A stretch of 10,702 bases of DNA from Alphaproteobacteria bacterium. GTDB taxonomy: Bacteria; Pseudomonadota; Alphaproteobacteria; Rickettsiales; UBA998. Made by a program: the position numbers and the translations under genes. The stretch is from assembly GCA_021730835.1 (NCBI GenBank), contig JAKFYP010000061.1:1-10702 (forward strand). The letters are read 5' to 3'. Positions within the stretch are counted from its first letter, which is position 1. Each line of letters opens with the position of its first letter. The notes below the pieces were generated by a model. The model made no database searches. It was not told where the DNA came from and was given only the letters and a program-made list of their open reading frames with translations. Shown piece after piece: positions 1 to 6,891 of this stretch.

Positions 1-21
1 GCACACGGCGAAGTCCGCGGG

Positions 22-1374
22 TTAGAGGCGTTTCAGTCGCCATTGCGGCGGAAAGCGGCGGGCCAGCAGATGCAGCGCAACGCATGCCAGCATGAATGCC
101 CCCCAGCCGAATGGAATGTTGCCCTGCCCCGCCTCGCCCAGCCCCAGCATGGCCGCATTCATCCGGAGCGCCTCCGCAGCCGTTTCGGCGCGAAACCACA
201 CCCATGCCAGCAACACCCAGAGAAACGTCACGCCCCGGCCCGCCATGCGCGGCCACGCAGGCAGGGAGCGTGTATGCCAGAAGTAGCAAAGCGCCAGCGC
301 CAGCCCGTGCAGCGCGCCCCACCAGACGAAATGCCACGCCGCCCCGTGCCACAACCCGCCGAGCAGCATGGTCAGCATGAGGTTGCGCATGGTCAGCAGC
401 GTGCCACCCCGGCTGCCACCCAGCGGGATATACAGGTAATCGCGCAGCCAGGTGGAAAGCGTGATATGCCAGTGCCGCCAGAATTCCCGGATATTCGGGG
501 AAAAATAGGGGAAATGGAAGTTCAATGGTAGTTGATAGCCCAGCAACCCGGCTACCGCGATGGCCATATCGGAATAGCCCGAGAAATCGCAGTAAATCTG
601 TACGGCGAACAGCAGGCTCGCCCCCCACAACGCGGCGCGGCTGAAAGCCTGCGGGTCGGCGAAGACCAGTTCGATATAAGGCGCCATATTATCGGCGAGG
701 CAGGCTTTTTTGAAAAACCCGACGAGGAATAACAGCAGGCAGGCGCGCACCGGCACATGCTCCCAGTAGCGAGACTGCGCCAGTTGCGGCAGGAAATCGG
801 TGGCGCGCACGATCGGCCCGGCCACCAGTTGCGGGAAAAAGGCGATATAAAGCGCCACGTCGCGTAAACCATATTCACTGTTTTTCTTTTCTGAGCGCAC
901 AGGCTGGCGACTGCCAGCCCGCCGCTCATGCGGCGTAAGCCTGCGTGGCGTCTGAGCGCTACTTAGCCCACGATAGCAATCCACAACATAGCTGATGGCC
1001 TGAAATACGTAAAAACTGATGCCTGCTGGTAGGATGACGTGCAACGTTGTCCAGGATGGCTCGCGGCCCAGAAGCGCCGCCAGTGAGTCAGCGAAAAAGT
1101 TGAAGTATTTGAAAAAGAACAGGACGCCGAGATTCACCCCCACTCCGAAGACAAGCCAGAATTTGCGAGCCGCAGAGGCCGCGCCGCGCCCGCCAAGATA
1201 CGCCGCCAGCGTGCAAATCCCGATCAGGCCGAGGAAACGCCAGTCCCAGCTTCCGTAAAACAGGTAGCTGGCCGCCAGCAACAGATTTTTGCGTGCCGCA
1301 TTGCCGCGCAAAGCCCAGTACGCCGCGAACACCAGCGCGAAAAAAACAAAAAATAACGGTTCGGTGAAGAGCAT
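22..1374 (-). CDS. MBOAT-family membrane O-acyltransferase (AlgI/DltB-like)
   Basis: Predicted integral inner-membrane acyltransferase of 450 residues. Family members move acyl (often acetyl) groups across the membrane onto exopolysaccharide, teichoic acid, peptidoglycan or other acceptors; the acceptor here is unknown. About ten hydrophobic segments are visible. Hallmarks are FWRHWHITLSTWLRDYLYIPLGG (F298-G320 region, shown here only as landmarks FWRHWH and YIPLGG) and GGLWHGAAWHF near 339-349, with H343 the expected catalytic histidine; PQLVAGPI (181-188) is also typical. The ATG lies one base after the amidase stop, so translational coupling is likely. Two oddities: a basic 28-residue insertion at about 138-165, encoded by a palindromic element, and a C-terminus ending at RLKRL without the final membrane helix and aromatic tail common in the family (usual length about 460-520). 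Function in the broad sense is secure; the substrate is not. Confidence 0.93.
   Translation of the reverse strand: MLFTEPLFFVFFALVFAAYWALRGNAARKNLLLAASYLFYGSWDWRFLGLIGICTLAAYLGGRGAASAARKFWLVFGVGVNLGVLFFFKYFNFFADSLAALLGREPSWTTLHVILPAGISFYVFQAISYVVDCYRGLSSAQTPRRLTPHERRAGSRQPVRSEKKNSEYGLRDVALYIAFFPQLVAGPIVRATDFLPQLAQSRYWEHVPVRACLLLFLVGFFKKACLADNMAPYIELVFADPQAFSRAALWGASLLFAVQIYCDFSGYSDMAIAVAGLLGYQLPLNFHFPYFSPNIREFWRHWHITLSTWLRDYLYIPLGGSRGGTLLTMRNLMLTMLLGGLWHGAAWHFVWWGALHGLALALCYFWHTRSLPAWPRMAGRGVTFLWVLLAWVWFRAETAAEALRMNAAMLGLGEAGQGNIPFGWGAFMLACVALHLLARRFPPQWRLKRL
880..963 (-). repeat. In-frame palindromic repeat element inside the MBOAT gene
   Basis: The segment encodes residues ~138-165 of the acyltransferase, a basic stretch (contains PRRLTPHERRAGSRQPVR) with no counterpart in the family, where YRG is normally followed by a short linker before the next membrane helix. 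At the DNA level it holds two perfect hairpins, ggctggc/gccagcc (902-908 with 913-919) and gccgc/gcggc (921-925 with 930-934). A further outer pairing with a bulge is possible between 896-905 and 938-945, though it competes with the first hairpin. A 9-base direct repeat, tctgagcgc, flanks the structured part (890-898 and 951-959). The exact edges are uncertain by several bases. It resembles Rickettsia palindromic elements in behaviour; I do not recognise the family by sequence. Confidence 0.75.
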
Positions 1375-1375
1375 C

Positions 1376-2569
1376 TTACTGCCCGTCGAAATAGCGATCT
1401 AACGTAGCGGTCAGGCCACGGGCGAGTTGGCGGCGGTAATGTTCGGTATTCAGCCGCGCTTCATCGCCGGGATTGGTAAGAAATCCGATTTCCACCAGCA
1501 TCGAGGGGATATCCGGGGCTTTGAGCACCCGAAACCCGGCGAAGCGATGGGTGTTTTTCAGCAAAAGCACGCCTTGCCTGCGGAATTCACCGACGGCAAT
1601 ATCGGCCAGCCGCCCCGATTTGTTTTTAGTCTCGCGCCGGGCCAGATCAATCAGGATACCCGCGACTTCAGCGTCGGTATCGGACAGGCTGACCCCGGCA
1701 ATTTCATCGGACTGGTTTTCCTCGCGGGCCAGTGCGGCAGCTTCTTCATCCGAGGCGGTCTCCGAGAGGGTATAAACCGAAAGCCCATGCGCATTCGGGC
1801 CGGGCGCGGAATCGGCATGAACCGAGATAAACAGGTCAGCCTTGACGCGCCGCCCCATCGCCACGCGGTCACGCAGCGAAATCAGCGTATCCGACTCACG
1901 GGTCATGGCGACGCGGTAGCGCCCGGTGCGCAGCAACTCCTTACGCAGGTAGCGCGCTACTTCCAGCGTCACTTCTTTCTCAATCGTGCCGCGCTTGCCC
2001 GAAGCGCCGGGATCCTTGCCGCCATGCCCGGGATCAAGCACGATCAGCGGCTTTTCCGATTTCGGGATGTCGGCGACCGGCTTGAAAACCGGGGTCGGCA
2101 CACTAAACACGTCACGTTTGGAAATGCCGCGCACGCCAATTCCTTCGATCTCGACAACCAGCCGGGGAGCCTTGCTTCGCATTTGCTCGAAACGATGGAT
2201 GCTGGCCTCACGAACCGGCCTTGCCAGATCCACGACGATACGCGAGGTTTGCGGGTCGAACTGCCCAAACCGCAGTCCCCGTATCAATCCGCCGCGATAG
2301 GCGCGGGGCAGTTGAACCCCCTGTCCGGCTACCGTTTCCAGATCAATCACCAGTCGGTCGGGATTTTGCAGCATAAACATTTTCTTATGTTTCAGATTGC
2401 CGCTGGCATGAAAGATAAGGAATATCCGGTCGGGCTGCTCGGTGATCTCGGTCGTGATGATGGCCGGGGGTGCGGCAAAGGCGCTAACCGGCAACTGGCA
2501 GGCGGCCCAAAGCGCCAGCAGGCAGAGGATCAGAGCCGCTCCGCGTTGTTTTTTTACAGAATTCATCAT
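1376..2569 (-). CDS. amiC: Periplasmic N-acetylmuramoyl-L-alanine amidase (AMIN + Amidase_3)
   Basis: Zinc amidase that cleaves the amide bond between N-acetylmuramic acid and the stem peptide of peptidoglycan, usually for daughter-cell separation. The 397-residue product starts with a signal peptide (basic MMNSVKKQRG, hydrophobic core ~11-28, likely cleavage after AFA near 32). An AMIN domain (~38-143) follows, which in this family localises the enzyme to the septum or wall. The Amidase_3 domain covers ~174-392: VLDPGHGGKDPGA gives zinc ligand H182, GTIEKE gives E197, SVHAD gives H251, and MLVEIGFLTNP gives catalytic E360. The segment ~268-320, between the third ligand and the final motif, is rich in charged helix and matches the place of the autoinhibitory helix in AmiC enzymes. 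ATG at 2569 or 2566 are equally possible starts; the Shine-Dalgarno is weak. It is the promoter-proximal gene of the pair with the acyltransferase. The symbol is by similarity. Confidence 0.95.
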   Translation of the reverse strand: MMNSVKKQRGAALILCLLALWAACQLPVSAFAAPPAIITTEITEQPDRIFLIFHASGNLKHKKMFMLQNPDRLVIDLETVAGQGVQLPRAYRGGLIRGLRFGQFDPQTSRIVVDLARPVREASIHRFEQMRSKAPRLVVEIEGIGVRGISKRDVFSVPTPVFKPVADIPKSEKPLIVLDPGHGGKDPGASGKRGTIEKEVTLEVARYLRKELLRTGRYRVAMTRESDTLISLRDRVAMGRRVKADLFISVHADSAPGPNAHGLSVYTLSETASDEEAAALAREENQSDEIAGVSLSDTDAEVAGILIDLARRETKNKSGRLADIAVGEFRRQGVLLLKNTHRFAGFRVLKAPDIPSMLVEIGFLTNPGDEARLNTEHYRRQLARGLTATLDRYFDGQ

Positions 2570-2576
2570 TGTGTGC

Positions 2577-2606
2577 TTGATTCCATCCCCTGCGGCGGTC
2601 TATAGT
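2577..2606 (+). promoter_or_regulatory. Sigma70-like promoter candidate for rne, overlapping a reverse -10
   Basis: TTGATT (2577-2582), an 18-base spacer and TATAGT (2601-2606) point rightward toward rne. Transcription would begin near 2613 and leave a leader of about 350 bases. The -10 is near-symmetric: read on the other strand, the same bases contain TACTAT and TATAGA, about 30 bases upstream of the amidase ATG, though no good reverse -35 is visible. The call rests on sequence match only. Confidence 0.5.
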
Positions 2607-2846
2607 AGGCGCAACGAATCGGGAGCATACGCGCCGGAATCAGTGCCATCAAGAGGCAGGCGCAGGATGCGGTTCAGGATACGGATTTTTGCCCGCCGGT
2701 GTGGAGAATACTCCGGATGGGAAGTTTTGAAATATTAATAGAGGGTGACGCCCGTGCGCTGAAAAGCCGGGCCTGCTCACCGGATGAACATTTTATAAGC
2801 GGACGGGCAATCATGCCAGTACACACAGGCGGATATCAACCGGCTC

Positions 2847-2869
2847 GGGCAAGGGCGGGCAACTTGCCC
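2847..2869 (+). promoter_or_regulatory. Hairpin in the presumptive rne leader
   Basis: A 7-base perfect stem, gggcaag (2847-2853) with cttgccc (2863-2869), closes a 9-base loop about 95 bases before the rne start. No T-tract follows, so it is not a terminator. It could be part of a structured leader through which RNase E acts on its own message; this is conjecture from position. Confidence 0.35.
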
Positions 2870-2950
2870 CCGTTGCTGCGGGCGCGTGACTGCTCATTGT
2901 TCGCCGTTCATCCGTAAGCATGGCCTCCGGCGCAGTGCAGGTCGCACCGC

Positions 2951-2957
2951 AGAGGAG
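2951..2957 (+). promoter_or_regulatory. Strong ribosome binding site of rne
   Basis: AGAGGAG lies 5 bases before the ATG at 2963 and fixes the rne start. It is the clearest Shine-Dalgarno in the window, in contrast with dnaE and the antiporter gene, which have none worth the name. Confidence 0.85.
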
Positions 2958-2962
2958 TATAT

Positions 2963-5485
2963 ATGGCCAGAAAAATGCTGGTGGATGCATTGCATCCCGG
3001 AGAAACACGCGTCGTTATTACCGACCGTTCGCTGGTTGAGGAATTCGATTTCATCACCGCAGCCAAGTCGCAGCTTAAAGGGAATATCTATCTTGCCAAA
3101 GTGACGCGGGTTGAGCCGTCGCTACAGGCGGCTTTCGTCGAGTATGGCGGCGACAAGCAGGGATTCCTGCCGTTCTCGGAGATTCACCCGGATTATTACC
3201 AGATTCCGATTGCCGACCGTAAACGGATCATGGAGGAAGAAGAAAAGCGCCTCGAGCAGGAGGCGCGCCAGCGCGAGGAGCGCCGTATCCGCGAGGAGGC
3301 TGAGGAAGCTGCCCGGATGGAAGCTGGCGGAGAGGCACAACAGGAGCGCGGTGACGACGACGAAGAAGAGGAAGACGGGGAAGACGGGACGCCCGGCAAC
3401 CGCAATCGTAGCCGCCGCCGGGGACGCCGCCGCACGATGAATCCCCGCGAGCGCGAGGAGCGGGCCGCATCGGAATCGGTAACGGGTGAAATATCCGGGG
3501 AGTCTGGCGGCGAAGCGGAAATGGGCGAGCAGCCCGAGGCGCTGGATACCGCGAGCGAGGATGACGAGTTGGAGCAGGCTCGGCGCACGGCGCATCTGGC
3601 GTTTTCGCGGCGCTATAAAATTCAGGAAGTCATCAAGCGCAACCAGATACTGCTGGTGCAGGTCATCAAGGATGAGCGCGGCACGAAAGGCGCATCGCTG
3701 ACGACTTATATTTCACTGGCGGGCCGTTATTGCGTCCTGATGCCAAACGCCTCCAAGGAAGGCGGCATTTCGCGCAAGATCGCCCGCTTCGATGACCGTA
3801 AGCGCCTGCGCAAAATCGCTGCCGAGTTGAAGGAAGCGCGGGGTATGAGCGCCATTATCCGCACGGCGGGGATTGACCGCACCAAGACGGAAATCAAACG
3901 CGATTATGAATACCTGATCAAGCTCTGGAACTCGATCCGTGAGTTGGCGCTGGAATCCACCGCCCCGGCGCTGATCTACGAGGAAAACAATATCCTCAAG
4001 CGGGCTATCCGCGATTATTATCAGGCTGATATTGAGTCGGTGGTCGTGCAGGGCGATGATGCTTACCGCTCGATAAAGGAAATGATGAAAATGGCCATGC
4101 CGTCACACGCGGCGCGGGTCAAGCAATATAAAGGCGATGCGCCGATTTTCGGTGAATTCGGCGTCGAATCGCAGTTGCAGGCGATGTATAAGCCGACGGT
4201 GCGCCTGAAATCCGGTGGGTATCTGGTCATCAATCCGACCGAGGCGCTGATTTCCATTGACGTCAACTCGGGCCGCTCAACCACCGAGCGCAACGTTGAG
4301 GAAACCGCGCTCAAGACCAATCTCGAAGCGGCGGCGGAAGTCGCCCGCCAGTTGCGCCTGCGCGACCTCGGCGGCCTGATCGTCATTGACTTCATTGATA
4401 TGTATTACGGCAAGAACCGCCGCAACGTTGAGCGCGCTTTCAAAGAGGCGCTGCGTTCCGACCGCGCCAAGATTCAGGTCGGGCATATCAGCCCGTTCGG
4501 TCTGCTGGAGTTATCGCGCCAGCGCATGCGCCCGAGCATCGGCGAAAGCAGCACCGTTTCCTGCCCGCATTGCCACGGTTCCGGCTCGATCCGCTCGCTT
4601 GACTCGCTGTCAATCGAAATCGTGCGCCTGCTCGAACAGGATGCCAGCGCCGGAAACCTGCGCGAATTACGGGTGAAAATGAATCCCGATCTGGCAGTTT
4701 TCATGCTCAACTCGGCACGGAGTTACTTAAACGGCATTGAAGCCCGTTTTGGCGTGAAAATCGTCATTTTGGTAGATAATACGCTGGTGACATCCTCCTA
4801 TGCGATTGAGAAAATCCGGGGCGGGAAAGATCAGCCGCAGGGCCAGAAGGAACGTCGCGAGCCGGACGAGGTAAAACAGGCGAAGCCTGCCCCGTCAGTG
4901 GATGATGAGGATGTGGATACAGATGAGGATGCGGATACCAATGCGGACGAAGAAGCATCCTCCGGCGAGAGGCCCGATAGCGCCCGACGCCGCAACCGTA
5001 GCCGCAGGCGGCGCGGCGGCAGGCGGGATGACCGGCCCTACGAGGCACGCGACCGGCAGAATGCCGGTGACGCGATGGACGAAGAGGACACGCCAGAGGA
5101 GAGGCCATCCGGCAGAGCGGCGAAACCCGCCGATGCAACCTCTGATGACGGCGAAGCAGAAGCGAAAGCTCCGGCAAAGCCGCGTGGACGCCCGCGCCGT
5201 AGCAATACCGAATCGGCAGTAAAAAAAGACGCGAATGACGCTAAAGCCGACAAGCCGGTTAAGGCCACGCCTTCCGGGGAGAAAGCCGACAGGCCGCTCA
5301 GGCCAGCCCAGAAAGCCATCGCCGGGCCAGCGAAAGAGGAATCGGTGGAAGCCAAAGCACCGGTGCGCCGCCGCCCGCCGCGCAACCCCGCCGCTTCGGA
5401 AAAACCCGTGGTTGTCGTCCATACCGAGCCGGAAGCCTCAGATGGCCAGCCCCGCAAAGGCTGGTGGAACCGGGCAACCAGTTAA
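2963..5485 (+). CDS. rne: Ribonuclease E (RNase E/G family endoribonuclease)
   Basis: The endonuclease that starts mRNA decay, processes rRNA and tRNA precursors and scaffolds the RNA degradosome; 840 residues. The N-terminal half is catalytic: an S1 RNA-binding domain starts at ~36 and is split by a highly charged insertion (~86-205), as in alphaproteobacterial enzymes, resuming at YKIQEVIKRNQILLVQV. The DNase I-like active site has D433 in SIDVNSGRST and D476 in LIVIDFIDM, 43 residues apart as in E. coli (D303, D346). The zinc-link CPHC is C534/C537, again at the E. coli spacing. From ~620 the protein is low-complexity: an acidic hexapeptide repeat, an arginine-rich patch near 677-690 likely to bind RNA, and Ala/Pro/Lys-rich linker. 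It ends RKGWWNRATS; the GWW (833-835) matches the PNPase-docking tail known from Caulobacter. It is preceded by a strong ribosome site and a long leader. No E. coli-like membrane helix is obvious. Confidence 0.98.
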   Translation: MARKMLVDALHPGETRVVITDRSLVEEFDFITAAKSQLKGNIYLAKVTRVEPSLQAAFVEYGGDKQGFLPFSEIHPDYYQIPIADRKRIMEEEEKRLEQEARQREERRIREEAEEAARMEAGGEAQQERGDDDEEEEDGEDGTPGNRNRSRRRGRRRTMNPREREERAASESVTGEISGESGGEAEMGEQPEALDTASEDDELEQARRTAHLAFSRRYKIQEVIKRNQILLVQVIKDERGTKGASLTTYISLAGRYCVLMPNASKEGGISRKIARFDDRKRLRKIAAELKEARGMSAIIRTAGIDRTKTEIKRDYEYLIKLWNSIRELALESTAPALIYEENNILKRAIRDYYQADIESVVVQGDDAYRSIKEMMKMAMPSHAARVKQYKGDAPIFGEFGVESQLQAMYKPTVRLKSGGYLVINPTEALISIDVNSGRSTTERNVEETALKTNLEAAAEVARQLRLRDLGGLIVIDFIDMYYGKNRRNVERAFKEALRSDRAKIQVGHISPFGLLELSRQRMRPSIGESSTVSCPHCHGSGSIRSLDSLSIEIVRLLEQDASAGNLRELRVKMNPDLAVFMLNSARSYLNGIEARFGVKIVILVDNTLVTSSYAIEKIRGGKDQPQGQKERREPDEVKQAKPAPSVDDEDVDTDEDADTNADEEASSGERPDSARRRNRSRRRRGGRRDDRPYEARDRQNAGDAMDEEDTPEERPSGRAAKPADATSDDGEAEAKAPAKPRGRPRRSNTESAVKKDANDAKADKPVKATPSGEKADRPLRPAQKAIAGPAKEESVEAKAPVRRRPPRNPAASEKPVVVVHTEPEASDGQPRKGWWNRATS
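4904..4939 (+). repeat. Two tandem 18-base repeats coding DEDVDT/DEDADT in rne
   Basis: Positions 4904-4921 and 4922-4939 differ at only two of 18 bases and code the hexapeptides DEDVDT and DEDADT; a decayed third unit, NADEEA, follows. This looks like recent slippage expansion in the acidic disordered region of RNase E, where length is under little constraint. Confidence 0.75.
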
Positions 5486-5602
5486 AGTCTTTCTGATTAC
5501 CCACGTTTCACTGCTCACTCCCCTTGAGGATTTACTCCCCTACAAGATTGAAGTTTAGATTTTTTATTTGAGAAAAAATAAATTTGGAACATTATATGAT
5601 GT
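5486..5602. other. AT-rich gap between rne and the antiporter gene
   Basis: The 117 bases after the rne stop show no convincing intrinsic terminator. The second half turns abruptly AT-rich and contains the promoter-like sequence at 5568-5597. No small gene is supported. Confidence 0.5.
5568..5597 (+). promoter_or_regulatory. Promoter candidate for the antiporter gene, possibly giving a leaderless mRNA
   Basis: TTGAGA (5568-5573) is followed after 17-18 bases by ATTATA/TTATAT (5591-5597). The usual 6-7 base spacing from the -10 puts the transcription start at or next to the A of the ATG at 5603. A GGAA 13 bases before the ATG is too weak and too far to be a convincing ribosome site. Only sequence match supports this. 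Confidence 0.45.
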
Positions 5603-6835
5603 ATGGAATCGCTCTTGCATCTGGCGCTTATCTGGTGTGGCGTTTACCTTGCCATGATCTTCGCCGACCGCACGCGTCTGACACCGGTGCTTTATTTCCT
5701 TGCCATCGGCGTGGCGATGAGCAATCTCGGCCTCCTGCCGCATGAGCCGGATCCGTTTATCCGCAGTCTGGCGGAAATCGGCATTATCATCATCATGTTC
5801 GCGCTGGGCTTTGAGGAAAACCCCGGCCACTTTCTCAAAAGCATGAAACGTAGCTGGGGCATCGCCTTTTTCGGCGGCGTCGCCCCTTTCGCCGTGACCT
5901 ACGCGCTGGCGGATTATTTCTGGCATCATCTCGGCACGTCGCTGATGTGCGCGCTGGCCATGACTTCAACCGCCGTTTCACTGGCGATGGTGTCCCTCAA
6001 AAGCGAGGGGTTGCAAACCAGCCCCGCCGCCAAGGGTATCATCACCTCGGCGGTGATGGAGGATATCGCCTCACTGGCGCTGGTCGCCATCCTGATCCCC
6101 ATTGCCGGGGGGCAGGATGAAATCAGCCTGCACCTGATCGCCGTGACACTCGGCAAGGCCGTGATTTTCTTCCTGATGATTATCCTGTTCGGGGCTTATA
6201 TTTTCCCGCATCTGCCGCTATGGAAAAAAAATACCGGCGGGCGGGGCATCACCCGATTCCTCGCCTTCGGGGAGGGGGAGCATACGACGCTGGCCGTCCT
6301 CCTCATCGCATTGGTCACCGGGTTGCTGGCACATTATTTCGGTTTTCATCCGGCGGTAGGAGCCTATATGGCCGGGCTGATTCTGCGCGAGGAATATTTC
6401 CATTTCCACCGCTTTCCCGAGGTGAATTATTATGCCCGCACCCGCCAGATCGTCGATAATGCGGCGTTCTCATGGATTGGGCCGGTGTTCTTTGTCAATC
6501 TGGGCACAAAGCTGGTCTTTGACTGGGAAACCATCCTTGCCATTCTTCCGCATACCGCTATCCTGACCGCCGCACTTCTGATCGTGCAGATTGCCTCATC
6601 GGCGCTGGCGGCGCGCTATACCGGCGGGTTCAAATGGGCTGACAGCCTGCTTATCGGGCTGGGGATGCTGGGAAGGGCGGAGTTGGCTTTCATCGTCATG
6701 GATATTGCCTACCTGCAAAGCAAGATCATCTCATCCGAGGTGTTTTACACGCTGATGTTCACCGCTTTTTGGCTCAATGTTTCGGTTCCCGTCAGTATCT
6801 GCCTGTGGAAACGCTGGTTTGCACCGGAACGGTAA
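5603..6835 (+). CDS. Cation:proton antiporter, CPA family (Na+/H+-exchanger domain only)
   Basis: Inner-membrane exchanger of 410 residues with about 11-13 hydrophobic segments, expected to swap H+ for Na+ or K+. Family marks are TSTAVSLAM (121-129), the unwound helix seen in NapA/KefC-type carriers; VMEDIASLALV (151-161), at the place of the ion-binding acidic pair; HPAVGAYMAGLIL (249-261); FFVNLGTKL (296-304); and GMLGRAELAFIV (353-365). The acidic pair is Glu153-Asp154 rather than the Asp-Asp of electrogenic NapA-like proteins or the Gln-Asp of KefB/KefC, so stoichiometry and ion cannot be read from it. No C-terminal TrkA-N/RCK domain follows, so it is not a full Kef-type channel. The only in-frame ATG at this end is 5603; the two upstream ATGs at 5596 and 5599 are out of frame. 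It stands alone, converging with dnaE 56 bases downstream. Confidence 0.9.
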   Translation: MESLLHLALIWCGVYLAMIFADRTRLTPVLYFLAIGVAMSNLGLLPHEPDPFIRSLAEIGIIIIMFALGFEENPGHFLKSMKRSWGIAFFGGVAPFAVTYALADYFWHHLGTSLMCALAMTSTAVSLAMVSLKSEGLQTSPAAKGIITSAVMEDIASLALVAILIPIAGGQDEISLHLIAVTLGKAVIFFLMIILFGAYIFPHLPLWKKNTGGRGITRFLAFGEGEHTTLAVLLIALVTGLLAHYFGFHPAVGAYMAGLILREEYFHFHRFPEVNYYARTRQIVDNAAFSWIGPVFFVNLGTKLVFDWETILAILPHTAILTAALLIVQIASSALAARYTGGFKWADSLLIGLGMLGRAELAFIVMDIAYLQSKIISSEVFYTLMFTAFWLNVSVPVSICLWKRWFAPER

Positions 6836-6861
6836 AAACAACGACAAAATCACCTGTCAAA

Positions 6862-6883
6862 ATAGTTTTTCCATAGTTTTTCC
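6862..6883. repeat. 11-base tandem duplication between convergent genes
   Basis: atagtttttcc occurs twice head to tail (6862-6872 and 6873-6883) in the 56 bases between the antiporter stop and the dnaE stop. The T-runs are in the right place to end antiporter transcription, but no GC-rich stem precedes them, so I do not call a terminator. Confidence 0.7.
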
Positions 6884-6891
6884 GCAGACTG

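Larger units (their letters stand above)
2570..2962. other. Divergent intergenic region between the amidase and rne (393 bases)
   Basis: I see no convincing gene here; the short open frames that cross it overlap one another and have no recognisable protein features. It holds a promoter-like sequence directed at rne (2577-2606), whose start would give an mRNA leader of roughly 350 bases, and several possible hairpins. These include gcccg/cgggc (2750-2754 with 2768-2772), gggcaag/cttgccc (2847-2853 with 2863-2869), and a short gtgc/gcac stem just before the ribosome site. The amidase promoter must also be here. RNase E genes in other bacteria (E. coli rne is the classic case) have long leaders through which the enzyme limits its own mRNA; a similar role is inference. 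Confidence 0.6.

Noticed and set aside
552..929. Overlapping minus-strand frame of 125 codons starting inside the MBOAT palindromic element
   Set aside because: It is an out-of-frame reading of the conserved acyltransferase core; the element merely supplies an ATG. A start created by an insertion is a curiosity but nothing supports a product.
880..963. Sequencing error or compensated frameshift as the cause of the odd MBOAT segment
   Set aside because: The segment is a structured palindrome with a flanking direct repeat, and the flanking protein resumes in the same frame with conserved motifs; a true insertion explains it better.
1427..2605. Long plus-strand open frame of 392 codons opposite the amidase
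   Set aside because: It lies antisense to a gene with signal peptide, AMIN and Amidase_3 motifs, and its translation shows no recognisable domain; it reflects high G+C codon bias on the other strand.
2699..3104. Small open frames in both strands across the rne leader
   Set aside because: No ribosome sites or family features, and they overlap each other and the rne start, which has a strong Shine-Dalgarno.
3218..3580. Charged low-complexity stretch in the RNase E S1 domain as another mobile-element insertion
   Set aside because: It has no palindromic DNA structure, and a long charged S1 insertion is usual in alphaproteobacterial RNase E.
5486..5560. Intrinsic terminator after rne
   Set aside because: No stable stem followed by a T-run is visible; the weak ctggt/accag pairing near the stop has a long loop and no T-tract.
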